From positions 1 through 51,845 of the forward strand of contig JAFAQY010000028.1 of assembly GCA_019261985.1 (NCBI GenBank): a stretch of 51,845 bases of DNA, written 5' to 3'. The notes beneath the pieces are model-generated. The model was not told the origin of the DNA and did no database searches. It saw nothing but the letters and a program-made list of their open reading frames with translations. How positions within the stretch are numbered: position 1 is the stretch's first letter; each line of letters begins with the position of its first letter. Of this stretch, positions 40,649 to 49,699 are shown one piece after another. The position numbers and the translations under genes are program-made. This DNA is from Bryobacterales bacterium (lineage in GTDB: Bacteria > Acidobacteriota > Terriglobia > Bryobacterales > Bryobacteraceae).

Positions 40649-41461
40649 GTGCAGGGATACGATGTCACACTGAAGCTGCTGTTGCGAAACTCAGCCAGGG
40701 CCACCATGCGCGCGTTGACGGGAACCGCTATTGAGAGATGGCTCGATATCGAACTGCCTAAGGTGCAGAACCCGCGTCTGGATCTGCTTGGAGAAACAAC
40801 CCATGGCGAGCTGCTGCATTTAGAACTTCAAAGCACCAATGACTCCCTGATGCCGCTCCGGATGGCGGAATACAGTCTGGGTGTGCTCCGGCAGACGGGA
40901 CGACTGCCGCAGCAGATTTTGCTCTACGTGGGCGAGTCGCCTCTGCGGATGGAAACTGAACTGCGTGGACCCGAGGTGTGGTTCCGCTACAGCGCGATCG
41001 ACGTTCGAGAACTCGATGGGGAAGAACTGCTGCAAAGCGATGATATCGGAGATAATGTAATTGCGATCCTGGCGAAGTTGCGCGATCGGAAGCTGGCAGT
41101 ACGAAAGATCGTGACAAGACTGATAGACTTGCCTGGAGAGCAACGGCGCGCGGCTTTCGATCAGCTCGTGATTCTGGCTGGGCTGAGAAAGATGGCCAGG
41201 GAAGTGGCGGTAGAGGTACGAACGATGCCCATACAAATCGACCTGATGGAAAACGAAGTGATCGCGGAGTATTATCAGCGAGGCCGGCAGGAAGGCCGCC
41301 AGGAGGGTGAACTAGCCTTACTTCGTCGCCAGATCGAAAAGCGCTTCGGCACTATTCCTGCGTGGGCCGAAGAAAAACTAGCGGCGCAAACGACGGCTCA
41401 ACTCGAACAGGTAAGTGTACGTCTGCTCGAAGTCACAACGCTTGAGGACTTATTAGGGTAG
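40649..41461 (+). CDS. Rpn-family PD-(D/E)XK nuclease / putative transposase
   Basis: Protein of 270 residues similar to the Rpn/YhgA-like family, which in E. coli promotes RecA-independent recombination and acts in phage defence. The nuclease core is around PRLDLLGETTHGELLHLELQ, with Asp, Glu and Glu/Gln in the PD-(D/E)XK order. The middle has LAVRKIVTRLIDLPGEQRRA. The C-terminus (GRQEGRQEGELALLRRQIEK, RFGTIPAWAEEKLAAQT) is a DUF4351-like tail. Start GTG 40649; no better start is in frame. No matching terminal repeats or neighbours of an element were found, so it is probably a chromosomal gene. Confidence 0.8.
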   Translation: MQGYDVTLKLLLRNSARATMRALTGTAIERWLDIELPKVQNPRLDLLGETTHGELLHLELQSTNDSLMPLRMAEYSLGVLRQTGRLPQQILLYVGESPLRMETELRGPEVWFRYSAIDVRELDGEELLQSDDIGDNVIAILAKLRDRKLAVRKIVTRLIDLPGEQRRAAFDQLVILAGLRKMAREVAVEVRTMPIQIDLMENEVIAEYYQRGRQEGRQEGELALLRRQIEKRFGTIPAWAEEKLAAQTTAQLEQVSVRLLEVTTLEDLLG

Positions 41462-41794
41462 ATCTCGTTCATGACGCGCCCAAACTGTTCCTTGCTGATA
41501 CGGTCTCGTTCGGAGAATTGAAAAAAAGCGGGACGCCCTTGGCCTTGAGTCCCGCGCGCAGCGCATCAACGCGGCAATCGCGGCCTCGCGTGTCTGCGGC
41601 TCGACATGGGTCAGATGAATATCAGCCACTTGCCAATCTTCTCCGGCCACGTGTCGGCCAGGATGACCGCGCAGCGTTGGTGTGCGACGTGCGCTCTGCC
41701 GTCCTCCTCGTAGCGCCAGGGGTATTGGTGAAGGCGAGAAAACTTCTTCCTACGCTTTGAATTTTACGCTTGTTGTAAATTGCAGCTTCGCACT
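41462..41794. other. Gene debris, no intact gene
   Basis: Read on the - strand, pieces such as WQVADIHLTHVEPQTREAAI and, in other frames, ALRAGLKAKGVPLFFNSP and RISKEQFGRVMNEIYPNK look like decayed coding sequence broken by frame changes. The second piece faintly resembles a threonine aldolase C-terminus, which I would not insist on. The intact-looking frame at 41453-41650 is probably a remnant. Confidence 0.4.
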
Positions 41795-42548
41795 CTACGT
41801 CGAGACCGTAATCGAAAGTAGCTCCGGCGGCGCCGCGGAAAACCGACCGAATCGACGCCCAAACGACCCTGCCACAACGCCAATAGTCGCGCCGATTCCC
41901 GGCAAGACAGCAAATGAAGCAAACGGTGGGTGAGGATGATGCAAAAACGTTGTCGCGCCGGCAGTGAAGATCGCGATGAGAAAGCCGGTGATGGTGGCAG
42001 CGGCTATTCCGGCGGAAATTCTGCCTGTTCGATCGGAAGCGTGGAGGGCCGCGGCCGTTGCGCACACGAAAAATGCCCCGACGCCCGGCAGGGGGTTAAA
42101 GATCGGGAGTCGAAGCGTGTACAGCGCGGCTGCGGCAAAGGGAACCATCGAAACAGTGGATGCCAGAAACACCGCGCTTCGCGTCAGGTGTGTTCGCAAA
42201 ACGCATACTGCTACCGCTGCGAGGACAACCCCGACGCTTGCAACAATGGCCCACTCTGGTATTTGAGCCGCGACGATCAATAATGCGACCTCTATAATTC
42301 CGGCAGCGACAGTCCACGCGAGGCTGCCCGGAAGGAGAGCGCGACGCAAGCTGGCGCAATTAACAAAACTCAGCACCTGCTTGAAATACCAGATCCTCAG
42401 CGCGCGGCTTCGCGCGCCTTGCGCGGCGCGGTCGCGGTATTCCTCCAAAAGATCCCCCGGAATCGTTTCCTTGCCGCGTGCGTCGAGAAGGGCGCGAAGA
42501 ACGGCTTGGAACCAAAACCGGGGGATTTGTTGCAGCCTTACAGGTCAT
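41795..42548 (-). CDS. PadR-linked membrane protein, frameshift near the start
   Basis: ATG 42548 overlaps the PadR stop (ATGA), but the frame breaks in a run of five C (42520-42524 on the + strand). Skipping one C joins MTCKAATNP to RFWFQAVLRALLDARGKETI, then PGDLLEEYRDRAAQGARSRA. This is the 'permease prefix' pattern of proteins coupled to PadR regulators in Acidobacteriota. The rest (217 residues from 42448) has about five membrane helices: SLAWTVAAGIIEVALLIVAA, WAIVASVGVVLAAVAVCVL and others. It lacks the FtsX-type permease that often follows the prefix. It may be disrupted, or the extra base may be variable or an error. Confidence 0.65.
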
Positions 42549-42886
42549 ACAGCCCCTTTCAGCGGCCATGGCACTCCGCTCCAGACGCGATCGACGGCGG
42601 CCTTGGTTTCATTGAGCGCCCGGATGCCGTCCGGCTCAATCGAGAAGTAGCGCCGCGGAAGCCCGCCGCGCTGTTCGTCTCCTTCCCGGACCTCCGAGGA
42701 GATCAGCCCTTTTTTCTCGAGGCGGTCCAGCGTGGCATAGACCGCGCCAGCCGTTACCTCGCGGTTGAGCCGGTGCTGGACCTCCTTTAACACGGCGCGA
42801 CCGTAACGTTGCTTTCCGAGCGGCGTTTTGGGCCGGGCAATCGCCAGCAACACCGCTTGCTCAAATGTTCCGAGTATTTCGGCCAC
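42545..42886 (-). CDS. PadR-family transcriptional regulator
   Basis: Small winged-helix regulator of 113 residues: ILGTFEQAVLLAIARPKTPL, GKQRYGRAVLKEVQHRLNRE, VTAGAVYATLDRLEKKGLIS and GLPRRYFSIEPDGIRALNET match PadR. It would usually repress its own operon. It lies 12 bases after the gene at 42899 and overlaps the membrane protein gene, so three genes form one unit. The promoter in front of the first gene holds two palindromes that are good candidates for its binding sites. Confidence 0.92.
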   Translation of the reverse strand: MAEILGTFEQAVLLAIARPKTPLGKQRYGRAVLKEVQHRLNREVTAGAVYATLDRLEKKGLISSEVREGDEQRGGLPRRYFSIEPDGIRALNETKAAVDRVWSGVPWPLKGAV

Positions 42887-42898
42887 CTTCGCTTGCTT

Positions 42899-43342
42899 TC
42901 ATTGGGGCAGTCTGGAGCGGTCGAATAGGCGGCTCCCGTCGTTTTTCGTGATCAAATTGGCGCGCGCCGCGTTAAATCCAGGTCCGATCTTTGCTTTGGC
43001 GCTTGCAAGAACACCAGTCACAATGACTTCCGCCCCCGGCTGCAACGCAAAGCGCGTGAAGCCCTGCTTCGCCATCGCGGGCACTCCAGCGGTCGAAAAC
43101 GCGTACTTCTCTCCGCCCTGGCCGGCTTCGATAAGGATCATCCCACTGCTCGCTTCAGGCCAGACCAGAGTCGCCACGCGCCCTCGAATAGTTATCGGAG
43201 CATTCTCATCAAACGGCAGCGAGGCGAGTGACCGGGCGGCACTGGATAACGTTTGATCGGACCGCGGCGTGGCGACTTGACCAGCGGCCGAGAAGAGATT
43301 CATCGAGATAGCCAGCGCGAAGCCGGCGGCGATTGATCGCAT
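42899..43342 (-). CDS. DUF6152-like secreted protein
   Basis: Exported protein of 147 residues with a signal peptide (MRSIAAGFALAISMNLFSAA). The mature part follows the DUF6152 pattern loosely: ITIRGRVATLVWPEASSGMI, LIEAGQGGEKYAFSTAGVPA, FTRFALQPGAEVIVTGVLAS, and DGSRLFDRSRLPQ at the end. AAAGGAAC precedes ATG 43342; an open frame to 43438 crosses the promoter and was not used. It is the first gene of the PadR unit. Function unknown. Confidence 0.75.
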   Translation of the reverse strand: MRSIAAGFALAISMNLFSAAGQVATPRSDQTLSSAARSLASLPFDENAPITIRGRVATLVWPEASSGMILIEAGQGGEKYAFSTAGVPAMAKQGFTRFALQPGAEVIVTGVLASAKAKIGPGFNAARANLITKNDGSRLFDRSRLPQ

Positions 43343-43388
43343 TTTTGTTCCTTTCTTTAAGGCTGGCCTTGTGAATGGGGTGGTACTA

Positions 43389-43423
43389 TCTACACTGTAC
43401 ACGTCTACATTGTAGAATGTCAA
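43389..43423 (-). promoter_or_regulatory. Promoter of the PadR operon with two palindromes
   Basis: On the - strand: TTGACA (43423-43418), an 18-base spacer, TACAGT (43399-43394). TCTACAATGTAGA (43416-43404) is a perfect palindrome with a central base and fills the spacer; TGTACAGTGTAGA (43401-43389) is a near-copy over the -10 box. The same plan, one operator inside the spacer and one on the -10, is found at the BlaI promoter at 10730. Confidence 0.75.
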
Positions 43424-43521
43424 GAGGCATTTATTCACGACTTCGCTATAGTGATGCTTGTCGCCCTGGCTGAGACTAGCTGCTCATCGGCATCGATTGA
43501 AGTTCGCGCCAGAATACGAGG

Positions 43522-43860
43522 TCAGATCGAGGGAAAGACGTGTTCTCGTAAGCTCGTTATGATTGCTTCCCAGTCCGAGACAGATATTCTCCCGAGCTTT
43601 CGGCGGACTAAGGCTTTCTCGATCGTGCCGAGTTTGTGAAGCCGCACCGACGAGGCCGCGAGTAGGCCGGCTGCATTCCAATCCTTAACGATCACATCCA
43701 GCGGTGGCCCAGCCTGGGAGGTTGTGACGCGAGCGACAAGCACATCATGGTCTCCCGAATCGAATAGGACGAGGGCGGGCCGCTGCTTGGCCCGGCTGTG
43801 CGAAGTGACAGGGAACACGGGACGACGTCGCCGCGGTCAAATCGAATCGTAAGATGGCAT
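43522..43860 (-). pseudogene. MazF/PemK-type toxin gene, N-terminus out of frame
   Basis: The main frame from 43818 (GTG) reads VFPVTSHSRAKQRPALVLFD, then VIVKDWNAAGLLAASSVRLH and EKALVRRKLGRISVSDWEAI, as in MazF/PemK endoribonucleases. The family N-terminus is found one frame away as IRFDRGDVVP just upstream, so one or two bases have been lost near 43825. The truncated 98-residue product would lack the first strand of the fold. It follows a decayed antitoxin gene. Confidence 0.65.
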
Positions 43861-44043
43861 CAGGCTCGTTGTAGCCTGCGAGGAACTGCTCGGCTGCCAA
43901 GCGCTCCCATTCCGCGTTTTCATTGTCCGGAGTAACACGATTACGTGTACCTTGCCATCCTTGCGAATCTGCCCAACTACGGCCGCCGGCACTTTGAGAC
44001 TGGAGTCGTTCGCCATAGTCGTGTCGAATTCCAACGTCCTCAT
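43837..44043 (-). pseudogene. Antitoxin gene partner of MazF, two frameshifts
   Basis: MRTLEFDTTMANDSSLKVPA and VVGQIRKDGKVHVIVLL start the protein. The continuation PDNENAEWERLAAEQFLAGY, then NEPDAI, is in a different frame, and YDSI before the TGA stop is back in the first. One base seems lost at 'ctccgg' and one gained at 'atcttac'. The net effect is nil, so length is kept while about 27 residues are scrambled. As read, the open frame gives a 68-residue product with a foreign middle. Confidence 0.65.
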
Positions 44044-44589
44044 GTATTATCCCGAAGTGCCTCCTAACTTGGAGTTCTTCGGACCCTATTGGCATACCCG
44101 CGGCTCTAATTTCACGTCGGCTTCACCGTTTTGAAATCCACAGCAATGGGTAACGCGTTCGCGATATATTTCGCTTGTCAATGGTGAGAAACGGCTGCTG
44201 TCCTGTCTTTCTCGATGGCCTTCGCGAGTTCTTGTGGGGGGCACACTGTGTTGGATCGGCGCAAGCCTGTCCCAGTGAACACAAGCGTGGTGGTGTCCAG
44301 ACACCTGGATCTGTCAATGCCGCTTGCGAGAATGCAAAGCCAACGGCCCAGTGCTCATACCCGGAAATAACGACGGCGGTTCCTGTCAGGATGGCATCCG
44401 CTTCTTGTCGATCTCCGACCGATTGAAGGTGAGTGCGATTGAGTATCGCTCCAGCGAGTTGGCCGCACACAAATCTTGCGGGCGCGTCGGTTCCAAGATA
44501 GACCTTCTGAGCGTAGCCGTGCTTCTGGGTACAAAACGGCTCACCAAAGAGCCAAATAAATGGAAAGCATAATCCTGTAAAGTAGATGG
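44044..44589 (-). pseudogene. Decayed secreted-protein gene in a 546-base gap
   Basis: On the - strand, frames around 44130-44570 give YLGTDAPARFVCGQLAGAIL, then SVGDRQEADAILTGTAVVIS, HWAVGFAFSQAALTDP and, after frame changes, PTQCAPQELAKAIEKD. It looks like a small secreted protein of a type seen in Acidobacteriota, broken by several frame changes. The longest continuous frame is 44123-44470 (115 codons). I cannot assign a function. 44044-44120 holds the antitoxin promoter region with AGGAGG. Confidence 0.4.
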
Positions 44590-45414
44590 ATGGAACTCCC
44601 CATCTACCAAGTCGATGCCTTCGCGACCGCGCTGTTCCGGGGCAATCCCGCGGCAGTTTGCCCGCTGGAGAAGTGGCTTCCGGACGAAGTCCTGCAGGCG
44701 ATCGCCGCCGAAAATAATCTGGCCGAGACGGCTTTTTACGTTCGTGAAAACGGCCGGTATCGCATCCGGTGGTTGACTCCTACTGTCGAAGTCGATCTTT
44801 GCGGACATGCCACGCTCGCCACTGCTAGCGTAATCTTGGATATTCGCAAGGAAATCCCCGGCCCGCGCGTGGTCTTCGATTCAAGAAGCGGCGAACTAGC
44901 GGTGGAGCGCGCGGAAAAAGACGGCCGGCCGCTGTATGCGCTTGACTTCCCCGCGAAGCCGCCGGCTGAATGCGCGGTACATCCGGCGCTCGAAACGGCG
45001 CTCGGAGCAAAACCGGCGCGGGTTCTGGCCGGCCTCGGTTATTTCTGCGTGTTCGATACCGAAGAGGAGGTGCGCGCGCTACGGCCGAATATGGACCGGT
45101 TGGCGGCGCTGGATCAGCGGGTGGTCACTGCGACGGGTCCCGGCCGCGACTGCGATTTCGTGTCGCGATTTTTCGCGCCGGCGGTAGGGATCCCGGAGGA
45201 CCCGGTCACGGGTTCCGCGCACACGTCACTGATTCCGTACTGGTCGGCGCGTCTGGGCAAGAAGGCGATGTTCGGCCGCCAAGTCTCGGCGCGCGGGGGC
45301 GAGTTGTGGTGCGAAGACCGGGGCGCGCGCGTTTCGATCGCCGGGCGCGCGGTGAAATACCTGGAGGGCACGATTCAAGTACCTGTAACTTACTGGCAAA
45401 CAAGCGCATCCTAA
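44590..45414 (+). CDS. PhzF-family isomerase/epimerase
   Basis: Cytoplasmic protein of 274 residues in the PhzF family, related to diaminopimelate epimerase. Seen: IYQVDAFATALFRGNPAAVC, EDLAETAFYV-like NNLAETAFYVRENGRYRIR, the substrate-site motif TPTVEVDLCGHATLATASV, and the second-half motif EDPVTGSAHTSLIPYWS. In phenazine producers PhzF isomerises DHHA; most other members, including this one, have no known substrate and no phenazine genes are nearby. It is followed after six bases by the outer-membrane barrel gene. Confidence 0.9.
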   Translation: MELPIYQVDAFATALFRGNPAAVCPLEKWLPDEVLQAIAAENNLAETAFYVRENGRYRIRWLTPTVEVDLCGHATLATASVILDIRKEIPGPRVVFDSRSGELAVERAEKDGRPLYALDFPAKPPAECAVHPALETALGAKPARVLAGLGYFCVFDTEEEVRALRPNMDRLAALDQRVVTATGPGRDCDFVSRFFAPAVGIPEDPVTGSAHTSLIPYWSARLGKKAMFGRQVSARGGELWCEDRGARVSIAGRAVKYLEGTIQVPVTYWQTSAS

Positions 45415-45420
45415 CGGGAT

Positions 45421-46083
45421 ATGAGATCTTTCTTTGGAAGTGCGCCCAACGCGGCCGCGCGCGGCCGCGCTTTGTGTATCGGAGGAGTAAAGCGGTCCCG
45501 CACCGGGCGCTGTGCGCTGGTTATCGCTTCGCTGCTCGGTGCTTCCGGCAGCGCATGGGGGCAAGCAGCGGAGCTTTGGTTCAATGCAGGTGAATCGCTT
45601 TTGTCTTCCGGCCTGGGAGGACTCACGCCGAATGATTACTACTTGACGAATGGCTTCCGATTCGGATTTGCGTTCACTTTTAACCCTAAGATGTTTTTTG
45701 GAGCTGAGGTGGCTTACAACTACAACCGTACGCACCTTCACTCGACTTCGCTCGGCGCCGATCTGGGCGGGATGGCAATCCACCAGGGCGACTTCAATGC
45801 GCTGGCGTATGCGACAAAAGAAGGCAGCCGAATCCGGCCCTTCGCGACCGGCGGTATCGGGTTTGCGAACTATGTGCCGCCCGGAACTTCCGCCACCAGC
45901 GGCGGCGGATCCACGGAATTCAGCGTCAATTATGGCGGCGGAATAAAGGTGAAGCTAACATCTCTAATATCCGCGCGTCTGGATTACAAGCAGTACGCGA
46001 CCCCAAAACCGTTCGGATTACCCAACGCCAGCGGCTGGGTGCATCAAAACGTGATCACGGGAGGCGTTGGCATTGGCTTTTGA
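45421..46083 (+). CDS. Outer-membrane beta-barrel protein
   Basis: Protein of 220 residues with a long N-terminal signal ending near GASGSAWGQ. The mature part alternates hydrophobic and polar residues as in an eight-strand OmpA-like barrel: FRFGFAFTFNPKMFFGAEVA, YNYNRTHLHSTSLG, IRPFATGGIGFANYVP, VNYGGGIKVKLTSLISARLD, and the C-terminal VHQNVITGGVGIGF with terminal Phe. It lies six bases after PhzF and 21 before the sensor kinase gene. Whether it serves the sensor is not known. Confidence 0.8.
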   Translation: MRSFFGSAPNAAARGRALCIGGVKRSRTGRCALVIASLLGASGSAWGQAAELWFNAGESLLSSGLGGLTPNDYYLTNGFRFGFAFTFNPKMFFGAEVAYNYNRTHLHSTSLGADLGGMAIHQGDFNALAYATKEGSRIRPFATGGIGFANYVPPGTSATSGGGSTEFSVNYGGGIKVKLTSLISARLDYKQYATPKPFGLPNASGWVHQNVITGGVGIGF

Positions 46084-46104
46084 TTCGGAGCGAGAATAAA
46101 AGGC

Positions 46105-49053
46105 ATGAAGCGCACACTGCTGTTGTTGTCGTTGTGCGCTACCAGTCTCCTCGCGCTTGATCCCAATCGCACGCTGACGCAGTACGTTCACCGCATCTGG
46201 ACGGTTCAGCAGGGTCTGCCGACCGGCACAATTTACGACATCTGGCAGACGCGGGACGGCTATATCTGGCTGGGAACGCAAACCGGTCTTGTGCGCTTCG
46301 ACGGCGTGCGCTTTACCGCCGCCGAAAATATTTACCCGGGTGTTCCGGAGAACCTGTGGGTCCGCGCCGGTTTTGAAGATTCCTCCGGCTCGCTGTGGGT
46401 CGCAACGAACGATATGGGCGTTCTGCGGATCCGCAATGGCGCGATTACGCGTTATGGCGCGAAGGAGGGTTTGCCGACCGACGTCGCCTTCTGTTTGGTG
46501 CAGGGTGACCAGGGCGATCTTTGGGCTTGTACCTCGAACGGCCTGGCACATCTCAAAGACGGCAAAATTCACGTCGAGCATTTGAGCGAAACGGGACCCG
46601 ATGCGGTTCGCGCCGCGTGCCGTTCCACGGACGGAACGCTGTGGGTGGGCGGCGACAAACCGGAGGTGCTGGCGCGCAGAGAACGCGGGTTTGAAACGTA
46701 CTCGCTCAATGGCATACCCGCAGACGCGGGCGTTCGCGCGATTGCGTGTTCGCGTGGAACGGTGTGGGTCGGGACCACCGCCGGGCTGATCGAAATGAAA
46801 GGCGTGTCACAGCGGCTCTATACGGAAAACGATGGGCTGGTGGATGACGGCATTCTTTCGATTACCGAAAGCGGGGATGGCTCACTATGGGTGGGCACAC
46901 GCAGCGGCTTCAGCAGACTACGCAACGGAGAGTTCGAAAGTTTCCGGCCGCAGGACGGGCTTTCGCAAAGCAGCGTATCTTCCCTGTATGAGGATCGCGA
47001 AGGCAGCCTGTGGGTAGGCACCAAACACGGCCTGAATCAGTTTGTGGAAGGCCGCGCGATTCCCTACACCGTGAACGAAGACCTACCGAGCAATAACACC
47101 GGTCCTCTGCTGCAAGACCGTAATGGCGAGGTCTGGGTCGGCACGCTCGATTCGGGTCTGGCGCGTTTCAACGGCCGTCATTTTTCCTCCCTGCGCGCTC
47201 GGAATGGATTGGCTTCCGACGTTGTCCTCGCATTGGCGGAAGATTCCGGCGGAGCAATCTGGGTGGGAACGAATCGCGGTTTGAATCGCCTTCGCGCCGG
47301 GCGTTTTGAAGCGACTTATAAGCGGCAAGCGGGATTGCCGTCCGATGAAATCCGCGCGCTCTACCGCGGCCGAACCGGGGAGTTATGGGTGGGAACGGAA
47401 GCGGGCTTGGCCGTTCTCAAAGACGGCAAATTCGAAACGCCGGCGGGATCGCCGCGCAACCCGATCTGGGCGATCGCGGCCGACAAGGAAGGCCACGCGG
47501 TGTTTTCCACCGAGCACGGCCTATTCCGGCTGGAGAACGGCAGTGTTCGCGAGATCGCGCCCGGCGGCACGGCGCTGCGGAATATCGACGCAATTTACCT
47601 GGATTCGGAGGGCTTTCTGTGGCTGGGAACGAATGGAAATGGGCTGCGTTTGCTGGAAGAAACAAATGGCCAACAGAAAGCTCCGCAGCTATTGATGCGC
47701 GACGGCTTGTTCGATAGCGAAATCTACGGCATCATCGGCGATGGCCAGGACCGGTTATGGCTGGCCTGCAGCAAAGGAATTTTCTCGGTGCCGCGCAAGG
47801 AACTGCTGCGATTCGCGGCGGGCGAAATCAAAAAAGTCAATAGCTCGCCTTACAGTCCAACGGATGCGCTGCGCGTGATCGAATGCAAGGCGGGGGTACA
47901 GCCGGGCGCGTGGAAAATGAGCGACGGAAGATTGTGGTTTTCCACGATTCGCGGTTTGATCGTGCTGAATCCGAACCGGCTGACTCGAAATGTTCCGCCG
48001 CCGCCGGTGGTGATCGAAAACCCGATTGTGAACGGCAAGGCGGAAGAAGCCTCGGCCATCGGGAGCTTGGCCGCGGGGCAGAAAAATGTAGAATTCAATT
48101 ACACCGGATTGAGTTTTGTGGCGCCCGCGCGGCTGACGTTCCGCTATATTCTGGAGGGCTACGACAAAAATTGGATCGACGCCGGCACGCGGCGCGAGGC
48201 GTATTACACTAACCTTCCTCCGGCGAGTTACCGGTTCCGCGTGACGGCGTGCAATGGCGACGGACTATGCAACGAGGAGGGCAGCTCAGTAGCCTTTACG
48301 CTTGCGCCCCATTTTTACCAGCGCATCTGGTTCATTCCCGCGCTAATTGCGTTGGCCGCCCTGATCGCCTGGGCGGGGTATCGCTTCCGGATTCGCGACC
48401 TGCGCGAACGATACGATCTGATCATTGCAGAACGGAGCCGGATCGCCCGCGAATTGCATGACACGCTGATCCAGGGATTCTCGGGAATCACGATGGAGCT
48501 GCAAGCGTTGCTGGCGCGCCTGCGATCCGCCGAGGAGCGTCGCAGACTCGAAGAAATCATCGATGACTGCGCCACGGCGCTGCGCGAAACGCGGCGCAGC
48601 GTAGCGGGATTGCGACGGGCTGCTCAATCCGAATCCGGCCTGGCGGGTTCTATCGCCCAAGCTGCCCGGCAGATTACCGAAACCAAAGACGTACGTCTAA
48701 AGTTGAAGCTGGGCAAGAGTCCGTCCGGACTTGCCCCAGATGCGGAGTACAACCTGTTACGCATTGCCAGCGAAGCGATTTCGAATTCGGTAAAGCATTC
48801 CGGAGCGCACACCATTGAGGTGACGTTGGATGCCGGCGGCGATGCTCTGCGGCTTTCCGTATCGGACGACGGCGCTGGGTTTCAAGCCGATAATGGCCAC
48901 GCGCGGACCGGACATTATGGACTGATCGGAATGCGTGAGCGCGCGGCGCAGATCGGCGCGGAACTGGAAATCGAAAGCGCCCCAGGACGGGGGACGACGG
49001 TCCGGCTGGTGGCGCCGTTAGGGCGATCGGCGCTGGCGGAGGTTTCGGGATGA
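46105..49053 (+). CDS. Sensor histidine kinase with periplasmic propeller
   Basis: Membrane kinase of 982 residues. The signal peptide (MKRTLLLLSLCATSLLA) is followed by about 14 Reg_prop repeats, for example GLPTGTIYDIWQTRDGYIWL and VSSLYEDREGSLWVGTKHGL, forming two propeller domains. A Y_Y_Y domain (FRYILEGYDKNWIDAGTRRE) ends near 735. One membrane helix (IWFIPALIALAALIAWAGYRF region) precedes the HisKA_3 box RIARELHDTLIQGFSG with His785, and a HATPase domain (EAISNSVKHSGAHTIEV, LSVSDDGAGF, GHYGLIGMRERAAQIG). It lacks a fused receiver. The ligand is probably a sugar or polymer fragment, as in related systems, not proven here. Overlaps the regulator gene by four bases. Confidence 0.93.
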   Translation: MKRTLLLLSLCATSLLALDPNRTLTQYVHRIWTVQQGLPTGTIYDIWQTRDGYIWLGTQTGLVRFDGVRFTAAENIYPGVPENLWVRAGFEDSSGSLWVATNDMGVLRIRNGAITRYGAKEGLPTDVAFCLVQGDQGDLWACTSNGLAHLKDGKIHVEHLSETGPDAVRAACRSTDGTLWVGGDKPEVLARRERGFETYSLNGIPADAGVRAIACSRGTVWVGTTAGLIEMKGVSQRLYTENDGLVDDGILSITESGDGSLWVGTRSGFSRLRNGEFESFRPQDGLSQSSVSSLYEDREGSLWVGTKHGLNQFVEGRAIPYTVNEDLPSNNTGPLLQDRNGEVWVGTLDSGLARFNGRHFSSLRARNGLASDVVLALAEDSGGAIWVGTNRGLNRLRAGRFEATYKRQAGLPSDEIRALYRGRTGELWVGTEAGLAVLKDGKFETPAGSPRNPIWAIAADKEGHAVFSTEHGLFRLENGSVREIAPGGTALRNIDAIYLDSEGFLWLGTNGNGLRLLEETNGQQKAPQLLMRDGLFDSEIYGIIGDGQDRLWLACSKGIFSVPRKELLRFAAGEIKKVNSSPYSPTDALRVIECKAGVQPGAWKMSDGRLWFSTIRGLIVLNPNRLTRNVPPPPVVIENPIVNGKAEEASAIGSLAAGQKNVEFNYTGLSFVAPARLTFRYILEGYDKNWIDAGTRREAYYTNLPPASYRFRVTACNGDGLCNEEGSSVAFTLAPHFYQRIWFIPALIALAALIAWAGYRFRIRDLRERYDLIIAERSRIARELHDTLIQGFSGITMELQALLARLRSAEERRRLEEIIDDCATALRETRRSVAGLRRAAQSESGLAGSIAQAARQITETKDVRLKLKLGKSPSGLAPDAEYNLLRIASEAISNSVKHSGAHTIEVTLDAGGDALRLSVSDDGAGFQADNGHARTGHYGLIGMRERAAQIGAELEIESAPGRGTTVRLVAPLGRSALAEVSG

Positions 49054-49685
49054 CGGAAGAAGCGACAATTCGCGTGATGTGCGTGGACGACCATCCGCTG
49101 GTGCGGAAGGGCGTTGCATCGATTTTGGCAAACGAGCCCGACATGGAATTGGTGGCGGAGGCCTCGGATGGCCGCGAAGCGGTTGAAAAATACCGGGAGC
49201 TGCATCCCGACGTAGTGCTGATGGATCTACGCATGCCGCAGATGGACGGCACGGAAGCCACCCGGGCCATCCGTGGCGAGAATCCCGATGCGCGCATCAT
49301 CGCGCTCACGAGCTACGACGGCGATCAGGACATCTACCGGGCTCTGGAAGCCGGAGTGCGCGGCTACATTTTAAAAGAGATGGTGCACACGGAGGTGGTA
49401 AAGGCTATTCGCACCGTGCAATCCGGGAAGCGTTTGATGCCGCCCGAAGTGGCTGAGCGGTTGAGCGAATATTTTCCGCAGGTCGCGCTGACGCCGCGCG
49501 AAGTAGAGGTTCTAAGCTTCGTTGCGCGCGGGCTGGCGAATAAAGAGATCGCGCACAAGCTGGGAACGGCGAACGGCACGATTAAGATGCACGTTCAAAA
49601 TATCTTGGAAAAACTCGGCGCATCGGACCGCACGCATGCGGTGACAATCGCCATCGAGCGCGGGATTCTGCATCTGGACTTTTAA
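49050..49685 (+). CDS. NarL/FixJ-family response regulator
   Basis: Cytoplasmic regulator of 211 residues. Receiver domain at 7-120 with acidic pair Asp13-Asp14, phospho-acceptor Asp59 in VVLMDLRMPQMDG and the Lys of GYILKEM. LuxR-type HTH at about 145-200: LTPREVEVLSFVARGLANKE, IAHKLGTANGTIKMHVQNIL. It starts within the last codons of the kinase gene (ATGA), so the two form one two-component system. The next gene, a DUF3738 protein, follows after 14 bases. Confidence 0.95.
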   Translation: MTEEATIRVMCVDDHPLVRKGVASILANEPDMELVAEASDGREAVEKYRELHPDVVLMDLRMPQMDGTEATRAIRGENPDARIIALTSYDGDQDIYRALEAGVRGYILKEMVHTEVVKAIRTVQSGKRLMPPEVAERLSEYFPQVALTPREVEVLSFVARGLANKEIAHKLGTANGTIKMHVQNILEKLGASDRTHAVTIAIERGILHLDF

Positions 49686-49699
49686 AGGGAGCACACGGC

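Noticed and set aside
40649-41461. Insertion sequence around the Rpn-family gene
   Set aside because: No terminal inverted repeats or target duplications were found on either side.
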